A DNA stretch of 10,998 bases, from assembly GCA_021014945.1 (NCBI GenBank), contig MU266854.1, positions 1 through 10,998 of the forward strand, written 5' to 3'. This DNA comes from Leucogyrophana mollusca. Its lineage: Eukaryota; Basidiomycota; Agaricomycetes; Boletales. The notes beneath the pieces are model-generated. The model did not search any database. It was not told where the DNA came from and was given only the letters and a program-made list of their open reading frames with translations. Positions 1 through 7,416 of the stretch are shown one piece after another. The first letter of the stretch is position 1. Every line of letters starts with the position of its first letter. The translations under genes and the position numbers were made by a program.

Positions 1-220
1 TGTTACTCCAGCAAAGACAATGTTACTCCAGATGTTACTCCACTGTTACTCCAGCAAAGACAATGTTACTCCACTCAAAAAGGAAAGGTTACTCCAGATG
101 TTACTCTAGCAAAGACAATGTTACTCCACTCAAAAAGGAAAGGTTACTCCAGATGTTACTCTAGCAAAGACAATGTTACTCCAGCACAGCCACAATGCTA
201 CTCTGGTGAATATGGACAAC
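1..220. repeat. GTTACTCCA minisatellite with 55-bp higher-order unit
   Basis: The block is made of repeated GTTACTCCA-like words separated by GCAAAGACA or CTCAAAAAGGAAAG spacers; GTTACT itself occurs about eleven times here. Positions 62-116 and 117-171 are two essentially identical 55-bp units, and a third starts at 172 and diverges. The window begins inside the array, so its true left end is not visible. No coding potential is evident. It is a non-coding tandem array upstream of the helicase gene, compatible with a subtelomeric or otherwise repeat-rich location. Confidence 0.9.
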
Positions 221-242
221 TTATTGAAACAAGTTTCAATAA
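221..242. repeat. Palindrome, upstream copy (TTATTGAAAC-AA-GTTTCAATAA)
   Basis: A perfect inverted repeat of 10-bp arms around an AA spacer. The arms match the TTGAAAC/GTTTCAA family found in the introns of both genes, but the centre is AA rather than CRYG. It lies upstream of the first recognised exon, so either the family is not confined to introns or an unrecognised upstream transcribed region exists. Confidence 0.75.
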
Positions 243-542
243 ATGACCAAGTGTTCCAGTGACCACAAGAAAAAATAAGAAAGTGAAAGATAATGATTCA
301 AGACAAGGCAACAGCCTTTGAAACAGAGACAAGAGAGACAAGATGACAATGTATGCAACGTGTTTCAAAAAAAGAGCATGTTACTCTACACAGCCATATC
401 TCAAAAAGGAAATGTTACTGCACAGCCGCAGCGCTACTCCAGCGTGGGAATGTTACTTCACACAGCCACAACGTGACTCCTCTCAGAATGGACATGTCAC
501 GCCTCCTTTGGCTGAGTGTCAATCTGAATTTCAATCTCTTGG
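243..542. other. Upstream non-coding region with diluted minisatellite words
   Basis: No convincing exon is visible in this stretch. It contains scattered copies of GTTACT near 379, 413 and 450 and of a CACAGCC word near 390, 421 and 461, looking like decayed derivatives of the array at 1-220. Positions 354-368 hold TGCAACGTGTTTCAA, a minus-strand copy of the intron palindrome in its TTGCA variant. Short open frames across it are read through repeats and were not accepted as genes. Confidence 0.6.
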
Positions 543-640
543 GCAGGATGTCCCCATGACCTGCTCTTTGTTTCTTTCCCACGCCTTCGCTTCTTCCCAG
601 AAACCTTTGATCTCTACTTTTATCATCTCAACGTTCCATC
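543..640 (+). promoter_or_regulatory. Pyrimidine-rich leader before the helicase gene start
   Basis: The strand is rich in C and T (for example CTGCTCTTTGTTTCTTTCCC at 560-579) immediately ahead of the ATG at 641. CT-rich tracts upstream of the start codon are common in fungal core promoters and 5' leaders. A polypyrimidine tract ending in CCCAG at 600 could also be a 3' splice site of an intron in the leader. No clear TATA box is seen. Confidence 0.35.
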
Positions 641-3600
641 ATGTTCACCTGTGCTGACTGTTCTGCAGTCTTTCCCCTCAAAGCCCCTTACTACAACCAC
701 ATCAGAGGTTGCGGCAATGTCAAGTCTGTTTACTTCAGAGAAACAGATCAGACCTTCACGGTAGAAAAGAACGCTGATGGAAAATACAGCTGCTATTGCT
801 CAGTCACCACCTGTCCCAAAGGACCTGGATTTGCAACTGTCCAAACCCTCAAGGCCCACATGAAAAAGCTAGGATCAAAGTGGGTTGGAAAAGAAGGCAA
901 GGTAAGCGACGACCACCCTGGACTCGTCAACTCACGGCTAACTGCTGTCCTTTGTCACGGCTGGCTCAGGCAAAACAAGGCGACGGAAACCAAGAGACGG
1001 GAGCGTCAGGAGTAAGTGTTTCCCTTTGCAACAAATCACAGGCTAACCAGGGCAAAGGTTCAAGAGGAGGGTCTAGCCTCACAGGTGAGGGTTTTTGAAA
1101 CACGTTTAAACAAGTCGCTCAACTCCCACAGACGTCTTTGAGGCCACCAAGAAAGCGACCAGATGGAGAAGAAGGCGACAGGCAAGACCAGCAAAGGCAA
1201 AGGCAAAGTGTGAGTGGCTGCTTCCTGGAAACGCGCTGCAAGAAGACTCAGCGGTCGAACGCAGAGTCAACATCAACCTCAAGAGCAGCAGGGAGGACAA
1301 GAAGTGAGTGACGTCTTTTTTGAAACATGTTGCAGAAGGACTCAGCTCCTCGAACCAGACTCGGACTCGGGCTTGGGACAAAGACCAGGAGGGCCAAGGA
1401 GTGAGTCGCTTCTTTTTTGAAACACGTTGCAAAAGCTCACCTTTCAGAAACAGACCCAAGCTCAAGATCAAGATCAAGACCAAGCAAGCATGGACATGGA
1501 CTTTGAACCAGGTCAGTCGGCCAACCAGCCCATCGACCTGAGGCAGGAACAAGGTCCACCGTTAACATCAGTGAGTCACTTTGACACACTAGACAAGTCC
1601 TCTCTTTCAACCATTTGCAGTACTATGACGAAGCAGACAAGTTGGTGCATCACCCGTACCTGGAGGCCGTCAACTTTGTGGTCAACCCGCTGTTGTATTG
1701 CCTCTGCTGCAACATCTGTCAGGTGGCGATACCTCCCAGCCACCTCCAAGAGCACCTGCGCAAAGCCCACAGCGACCCAGCAAAGATCAACCAGGAAATG
1801 CTCCAGCGAGCCTTGGAAGAGACCAGCGTCACGGAAGACTTGCCAGAATCACCAGTGGCAAAAGAGGCTGTCCCACCGTACAGAGGCCTCTTGGTCCAGG
1901 ACGGTTGGGCATGCGCCCACTGCACAAAGAGGATGGGGTCAAAAGGGTCCATGGCAAAACACCACCAGACACACCACACGGACATTTCGTTGCCAAAGGA
2001 CTGGAGGGCATGCAAGGTCCAACGCTTCAATGGAGGGGGCATTTACAGGTCATACTGGGAGGTCTCGGACGAACAGGAGGAGGAGACGGACCTGGGGCAG
2101 GCAGTCAAGCAGGTGCTGCAGGAGATGAAGGAAGCCACCAGGACCTGCCAAGCGCCACAAGACTCCCGCATGGTAAGCCCTTGGTTGCTAACCACCAAGT
2201 GGCACAAGCACACGGAAGGCCACGACGTCGACGGCTTGCGAAAGCTAGTGGCCTTTCCAAAGGGAGAGGAACCGGCCACACGAGGCCTGACAAAGGCAGT
2301 GGAGAGCTACTATCAGGCGGCGACGGGCTTGCTAGAGCACACGGACGAACTTGTGCTTCAAAGGTTGAACTCTCCAGATCCAGCCAAAAGGTAAGCAACC
2401 ATCGCGAGTCTCCACAGCCGTCTCATTGAAACGTGTTCCAATAAACACCACACAGCGGCATCAGCAACACGCCTCTGCACAAGCATCAAGAGGCTTCAAC
2501 CATAAAGGCTTACATATTTCCAGCCGTGTCTCTACTGTCCATGTTGCTGAGGCTGGACGGTCAGGAGGCCTACGACTTGCCGTTATCAGAAGAGCTGGAG
2601 GAAGCCACGGAAGCACTAGCGAGCGACTTGGCAGAGGAAAGAGAAGCGAGACTGTCAGACAGCCTGCACTCGGTCTTCATGGCCTTGTGGACCAGGAAAT
2701 GGACTCGAACGGAAGCCAACAAGGTCCCCTGTCCCACGGAGCGAGCCCTGGCCCTGCTCACGCTGGAAAGAGACGGCAGCTACAAGGAGCCCAAGGACGT
2801 CACCGGCATCATAGCCAAGCTGGAATGGTGCATACGATTCGCTTGCCTCCAGGAGATCCATCGCACGGTGGAGTCAGAGTTTGACGGGGAAGAAGAAGCC
2901 GCCTGCGACGCGCTAGTCCCTTGGTTCACAGAGAAGACCAACTCCCCTTTCAGTCGCATACGGTCCCTCCAACATCGAGCCACAGCCATAGCGCTTCAAA
3001 CGATGAGCATGCCTCGCATCTGGTGGACGGACAGGAAGGGGTACAGGTCAATGCTGTACAAGGGGGACAAGATAGAGCTAGACGCCCTGGCAGAGGTCTT
3101 CGCGCAGATGGAAGAGAAGATGGTGAAGCTTTGGGAAGACAAGGTCATGCTCGGACTGAAGATGCGGATAGACTACGACCGCATAGCAGACGACCCCACC
3201 AACACCGAAGTGGGCTACAGCTTCCTGACGGACGCCCGCAACACCATGTTCCACCAACGAGACCGGCTGCTACGAGCCCTCCTGGAAGACGCTTCCACCA
3301 GGGGCCAGGTGGCAGCGATGAGGAACGGACGAGTGGTCTGGAACAAGGGGGCCCTCAGACGCTGGCTGAAGGACTACGCAGAGTATCAAAGCGTACTCTT
3401 GGCACGATGCGAAATGCTCAGCGGAGCGCCTGGACGTGGCACAGAGCTAACAGCCATGGCCTACTGCAACACCAGGCTTCGGCCGAGACGCAACCTCTGC
3501 GTGTTGGGAGACCACCTCAGCATGCTTCGCACGTATCACAAGATGGGCGCGCTCACCGGCCTGGACAAGCTCATCCCACACGCGTTGGACGGAGTCACAG

Positions 3601-6600
3601 CAGACATGCTGATCCAGGACCTCAGCACCACCAGGCCGTTCGCAGAGTTTGCCGCTCACATCTGCTTCCCAGACCAGCCAGGAGTCAAAGAGCTCTATCA
3701 GTCACACCTGTTTGTGAACTATGACAGGCTGTTCGACTCGGAGGACCTGTCTCACAGCATGTCAGAGCACACAACGCCAGTGCTGGGCTTTGGGCTCAAG
3801 ATCAACTCATGGCGCCACATCAGCACGGCCTTCAAACGGAAGCTGGGTCGCTTCGCAGAAGAGCTAGCCGACGAAGACGTCTTGGAGACGGTGGACGCTC
3901 AGCAAGCGGGACACTCCAAGGCGACAGAGAACAGAGTGTACGGGATCAGCCCAGACGCCTTGTCAGGAGCAGCTGAAGACATCATCCCCTTGTATCTGGA
4001 GGCAAGCGAAAACTGGCAAGCAATCAACAAGACGGTCCCCGGAGGTCGCAGGCTGTCTTATCAAGAGGCGAGCTGCAAGAACTTTGACGCGCTCCTGGCC
4101 GCTGGCAAGATCGGAAGCAGGGCCACCACGGCGAGTCCACGAGGCCCAGCAGTAGCGGCAGCAGTGACGGCTGAAGAACTGGCCGCTTCAACAGCCGCCT
4201 TGCTCATGCCCATGCTGTCGGACCTCATACAAACCAGCATAGCCAAGGCGTTGGAGGGCACACAAGGGAGGCCGGCAGTCAGACGCTCACCCACGCCACC
4301 ACCACAGCCAGCACAAGAGACGGACTACGACTCGGAGGACCTCTACGTCCCACACCCCCAACCGCGGCCAGGCAAGTCCACCGAGGTGCCTTTGAGACAC
4401 GTTTCAAAAACTCGCTCCCCCACAACCAACGCTTCCAAAGCTCCCATTGAGACAAGCGGCAAGTCTGACTGATTTTTGAAACACGTTGCAAAAAGCTCAC
4501 AAGCCAAACCACCAGGAGAGTCGTTCTTGAACAGCACAGTCACTCCCAAAGAGGTGACTGAAGAGACGGCCTTTGAAACACGTTCCAGAAACTCAGACGA
4601 CAGTAAGGGGCACACCTTCTCTTCTGACCACAGACACTGACCCATGCCCTCAAAGGCTCAGAAGAGGACCTGGAACCACCACCACCGAACCAGCTAGCAG
4701 CGGCCAAGGCCAAACCGTCCACACCACCATCACCACCACCGCCCAGCCTAGTCAAGAAAGCGCTGTGGGCCTTGCGTGTCATCGTAGACAACGACGAAGC
4801 GGATTGGACGACACCGGCCCAGGGGCAAGCGATGACGGCAGTGCTGGAGGGACAAAGGGACGTGGTGGCCGTCCTACGAACCGGGGGAGGCAAGTCGATG
4901 CTGGGGATACTGCCTTCGATAGTGGAGGACAAGATCACGGTGATAGCGCTGCCGCTCAAGTCTCTGATCAGCGACTTTGCCAGAAGGCTCCAAAAGCTAC
5001 GAGTCAAGTACCAGCTATACGACCGGTCCGTCAACGGGGGACGACTGAGGCCAGACGTCAACCTGGTGTTGGTGTCAGCAGACAAAGCCAGAGGAGACAA
5101 CTGGAGGCAATCGCTAGCAGAGGTCAACCAAGTCAAAACAGTGGCGCGACTGATATTCGACGAAGCGCACCTGGGACTGATGTCTGAGGACTTCCGACAA
5201 TCACTACGCGACCTGCACGAACTCCGACAGTTCCCAATGCAGCTGGTCCTGTTGTCCGGGACGGTGCCGCCCCCGATGGTGGAACCCCTAAAGGTTCACT
5301 TTGGCCTTGGAGCGAACACGGTGGTGATCAGGGAGTGCACGAGCCGACCGGAGCTGGAGTACATCTTGGAAGCGGCACCAGGATACCAAGAAGCGGTGAT
5401 GGAGAGAGTGGTAGAGATCGTCAAGCAGGAATCGCAAACGTTTGGAGACAAAGACAGGATCATCATCTTTGTGAACTACATCCCGGATGGAGAGCTGCTG
5501 TCTGAGCACACCGGCATTCCCTTCTATCATGGCAAACTGGACGACGCGCAACGCCAAAAGATATACGAAGACTGGATCACCGGGAAATGCCCAGTGCTAG
5601 CGGCAACCAGCGCGTTCAGCACGGGCAATGACTGGTCCTGGGTGAAGGTGGTGATCTTCTTTGGAGGACCGATAGGAATGACAGACTGCATCCAAGGCGG
5701 AGGGAGAGCGGGAAGGGACGGACTCCACGCCAAGAACTACATCGTTCCCAACAAGTCTCCCTACCATCCGGACATACCGGAAGGATCTCCAGACCACCAA
5801 GGCAAGTGGGCAATGTATCACTTCCTGAACACATTTGGGTCGAGACGGTGCCTACGATACGGCTTCACTCTATACAACGACGGACAAGGGACCAAGTGCA
5901 GAGACCACCCCAGCGCCCAGCTGTGCTCCGTCTGCAAAGCCCATCCGCACCACGACCCAGCGACCGTGTTGGGACAACCCACTGGCAGAAAAGCGCTGGG
6001 GCACTCGCGAACAATGTCTACTCCCGTCAACCGACCGCTTCAGACGCACCTTGGACACCAACGAACTGCTTCCAGCAGCAGCAAGCGAACGATAGCAGAA
6101 GTCCAGTTCGCAGAAGAAACAGAGGCGTCCAAGAAGCGAAAGACGACAAGGCTAGTGCAAGAGTCAGAAGAGGTCAAAAGGATGAAGCAAGCACTTGGAA
6201 ACTTTACGGGCATCTGCGCGGCCTGCAGAGCGAGCAAGGGAGTGGAAACAGTGCACATGGTCATGAGGTGCCCAACGCTGGCGTCGATAGCAGAAGGATT
6301 CGCGACGTACAAGCAGTGGAGAAGCAAGCTGAGGTACACGAAGCATCACAACAAGATATGCTGGACTTGCCATGTGCCACAGTGCAGCGACCAGCTCCAC
6401 AGGACGTTCGTGGGTGGGCAGAACAGGGACTCCGCATGCGACTGGCCAGACACTGTAGGGCCCATCGCTTATCTGATCTACCAGTCGGAAGAACTCGCAG
6501 GGCTGGCAAGGACAGAGTTTGACATGGAGTGGGAAACACTAGAGACATATAGCGAGTGGTTGATGAGCAAACCGCAAGCAGGACATCACAGCCACTTGAT

Positions 6601-6646
6601 GGACATCTTCATGTGGTACTGCACGAACGTCTTTGAGAGTTTGTGA
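641..6646 (+). CDS. OrsD-type zinc-finger / RecQ-like DNA helicase fusion protein (12 exons)
   Basis: Exons: 641-901, 970-1011, 1051-1084, 1132-1209, 1252-1303, 1346-1400, 1448-1570, 1621-2390, 2456-4371, 4441-4458, 4516-4553, 4634-6646. All phases agree and give 5,400 nt, about 1,799 residues. Seen: Cys/His clusters C4-C7-H20-C24 and C53-C58-H73; a basic stretch near residues 118-138 (possible NLS); an OrsD-like pair of C2H2 fingers (C245-C248-H260-H265 and C313-C316-H330-H334); a long middle region with no motif I recognise, ending in a Pro-rich linker; a helicase core with RTGGGKS (about 1211), DEAH (about 1305), SGT (about 1337) and QGGGRAGRDG (about 1483); and Cys clusters at about 1560, 1657 (CAAC) and 1705 (CWTC). 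The helicase motifs are those of RecQ-family 3'-5' ATP-dependent helicases; no RQC or HRDC domain is evident. Known: fungi carry OrsD/RecQ-like genes, and telomere-linked RecQ helicases occur near chromosome ends. The job at this locus is inferred: a nuclear, possibly subtelomeric or element-encoded helicase. The start was chosen as the first ATG after the CT-rich leader. The 4372-4633 joints are the least certain. Confidence 0.82.
902..969 (+). other. Intron 1 of helicase gene (no palindrome)
   Basis: Donor GTAAGC, branch-like GCTAAC at 936-941, acceptor CTCAG. It joins phase 0 to phase 0, and the original frame runs into a stop soon after, so splicing is needed. No TTGAAAC palindrome is present. 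Confidence 0.75.
1012..1050 (+). other. Intron 2 of helicase gene (39 bp, tentative)
   Basis: Donor GTAAGT is strong and the acceptor is AACCAG. The length is 39 bp, a multiple of three, and the frame stays open across it, so retention as coding sequence cannot be excluded. Confidence 0.45.
1085..1131 (+). other. Intron 3 of helicase gene with palindrome
   Basis: Donor GTGAGG, acceptor CCACAG, 47 bp. Palindrome TTTTTGAAACACGTTTAAA lies at 1092-1110, starting 7 nt after the donor, with an ACTC-type branch region after it. It joins phase 1. Confidence 0.7.
1210..1251 (+). other. Intron 4 of helicase gene with decayed palindrome
   Basis: Donor GTGAGT, acceptor ACTCAG, 42 bp. The palindrome position holds CTGGAAACGCGCTGCAAG (1225-1242), which keeps the CGCG centre but has mismatched arms. 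Confidence 0.7.
1304..1345 (+). other. Intron 5 of helicase gene with palindrome
   Basis: Donor GTGAGT, acceptor ACTCAG, 42 bp. TTTTTTGAAACATGTTGCAG begins at 1316, 12 nt after the donor; the centre is CATG and one arm carries a T-to-G change. Confidence 0.75.
1401..1447 (+). other. Intron 6 of helicase gene with palindrome
   Basis: Donor GTGAGT, branch-like GCTCAC, acceptor TTTCAG, 47 bp. TTTTTTGAAACACGTTGCAA begins at 1413, again 12 nt from the donor. Confidence 0.75.
1571..1620 (+). other. Intron 7 of helicase gene (no clear palindrome)
   Basis: Donor GTGAGT, acceptor TTTGCAG, 50 bp, phase 0 to 0. It leads directly into the OrsD-like exon. TTTGACACACTAGACAAG could be a remnant of the palindrome but is too diverged to call. 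Confidence 0.75.
2391..2455 (+). other. Intron 8 of helicase gene with palindrome
   Basis: Donor GTAAGC, acceptor CACACAG, 65 bp, joining phase 2 and moving the frame into the 1.9-kb exon. ATTGAAACGTGTTCCAAT lies at 2425-2442. Confidence 0.8.
4372..4440 (+). other. Intron 9 of helicase gene, GC-AG type, with palindrome (tentative)
   Basis: The donor is CAG|GCAAGT, the optimal context for a GC-AG intron; the acceptor is CCAAAG. TTTGAGACACGTTTCAAAA is at 4391-4409. The length is 69 bp, a multiple of three without an in-frame stop, so the segment could also be translated. The palindrome is the main reason for calling it an intron. Confidence 0.5.
4459..4515 (+). other. Intron 10 of helicase gene, GC-AG type, with palindrome
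   Basis: The donor is GCG|GCAAGT and the acceptor ACCACCAG, 57 bp. TTTTTGAAACACGTTGCAAA is at 4473-4492. An in-frame TGA at 4470-4472 requires removal of this segment for the helicase to be joined to the upstream part. Confidence 0.55.
4554..4633 (+). other. Intron 11 of helicase gene with palindrome
   Basis: Donor GTGACT, acceptor GACCACAG, 80 bp, phase 0 to 0, leading into the helicase exon frame, which is closed by a TGA at 4625. TTTGAAACACGTTCCAGAAA is at 4572-4591. An alternative with two introns (4554-4596 and 4603-4633) and a 6-bp exon also keeps phase but is less likely. Confidence 0.5.
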
Positions 6647-6660
6647 AACATGTTTCAATC
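6641..6660. repeat. Palindrome overlapping the helicase stop codon
   Basis: TTGTGAAACATGTTTCAATC spans the end of gene 1; the TGA stop (6644-6646) lies inside the left arm. The core GTGAAACATGTTTCA is a complete family member with a CATG centre, placed at the coding end rather than in an intron. Confidence 0.7.
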
Positions 6661-7085
6661 AGTCCTACAGTATATATACACGACATATGTAATCGTTGCA
6701 AGCGATGTCAGTTGCAAGTCAAAACGTCGTCCTACGGCCTACATGCAACGTATAGCGACATGTCACTTGTCATTGTTGCAAGCAATGTCAGTTACAAGTC
6801 AAAACGTCGTCCTACAGTGTGTACGCAACGTATAGCATTAATTTGCTTCTCCTTGCTACAAAAGGGCATCAGTCACAAGTCAAAACGTCGTCCTAAGGTT
6901 CATACACAGCGCATAACAATACAGCAACATAAGCACCTCATTCACAAGTCAAAGCGTCCTCCTACAGCATATATACGAGGGCTAGGAACAGAGTGCTTAC
7001 CTTTGCTGCAAACAGCGTCAGTAACAGAAGCAATGATATGGTGAAAACGTCGTCCTAGAGTACATACGAGGTGCAGTAATATAGC
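6655..7085 (+). repeat. Degenerate tandem array, about 80-bp period
   Basis: A conserved block ACAAGTCAAAACGTCGTCCT recurs, with AAAACGT or AAAGCGT starting at 6721, 6801, 6882, 6951 and 7044 (spacings 80, 81, 69, 93). The first two copies also share GTTGCAAGCRATGTCAGTT before the block and GCAACGTATAGC after it. A partial sixth copy (CCTACAGTATATATAC) begins near 6664. Open frames across the array follow the repeat and are not gene-like. It starts within 20 bp of the helicase stop, so it probably forms the 3' UTR or a downstream satellite. Confidence 0.85.
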
Positions 7086-7361
7086 ATCCATAGTGGCAGC
7101 ATAGGAAAGGCCTTGTGGCGCAGTGGGCCAACGCTCTGCAGTGACTTTGAGACAAGGCGCTGGGTTCAATCCCCCCTTTGCGCACAGAGGATGTCATGTG
7201 ACCATATTTGGTGATGTTTGTGTCTATTTGGCATGTTTAGCTCATAGCTAGCCACAATTTAGGTCGGAGTTTCAATTACTCTTGAACTGCAACCACTACC
7301 TTCCTCTTTGGGAAAATAGCTAGTTACATACAACTGTTAGTTAGAACATAGCACAGCCACA
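7086..7361. other. Intergenic remainder before gene 2
   Basis: Apart from the tRNA-like block described separately, this AT-richer stretch holds no exon or obvious promoter motif that I can support. Near the gene 2 ATG it contains AGCACAGCCACAATG (7350-7364), a 15-mer also present at 183-197 beside the left minisatellite. Confidence 0.5.
7109..7181 (+). repeat. tRNA-like block, possible tRNA pseudogene or SINE head
   Basis: TGGCGCAGTGG (7116-7126) fits an A box and GGTTCAATCCC (7163-7173) fits a B box, with spacing normal for a tRNA. The D arm can pair (GCG/CGC). However, the acceptor ends do not pair, the T stem has only about three pairs, and the anticodon stem is poor. It is therefore a degenerate tRNA or a tRNA-derived SINE head rather than a functional tRNA. 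Resemblance is nearest to a Gln-type tRNA, but weakly. Confidence 0.45.
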
Positions 7362-7370
7362 ATGTCTGCC

Positions 7371-7416
<46 letters not shown>

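Noticed and set aside
1..220. CRISPR-like array
   Set aside because: Spacers are themselves repeated and not unique, the repeat word is about 10 bp, and the genome is eukaryotic. It is a minisatellite.
343..657. Open frame of about 104 codons upstream of the helicase gene
   Set aside because: It runs through decayed minisatellite words and a palindrome copy, ends inside the first exon in another frame, and has no domain-like composition.
1511..1545. Possible intron from CAG|GTCAGT to AGGCAG in exon 7
   Set aside because: Removing it is not needed for phase; the exon reads open into the next donor at 1571.
1106..1552. Minus-strand open frame of about 148 codons
   Set aside because: It lies antisense to phased exons and crosses several introns; the plus-strand model explains the region.
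2173..2199. Possible 27-bp intron (GTAAGC...CTAACC...AAG) in the OrsD exon
   Set aside because: It is too short, and the translated segment SPWLLTTKWHKH fits the OrsD-family continuation after the fingers.
6643..7044. Open frame of about 133 codons after the helicase gene
   Set aside because: It follows the 80-bp tandem repeat, so the peptide is simply the repeat translated (recurring SKRRP motif). Repeats can stay open by chance.
7109..7181. Functional tRNA gene
   Set aside because: Acceptor arms do not pair, the T stem is incomplete and the anticodon stem is weak.
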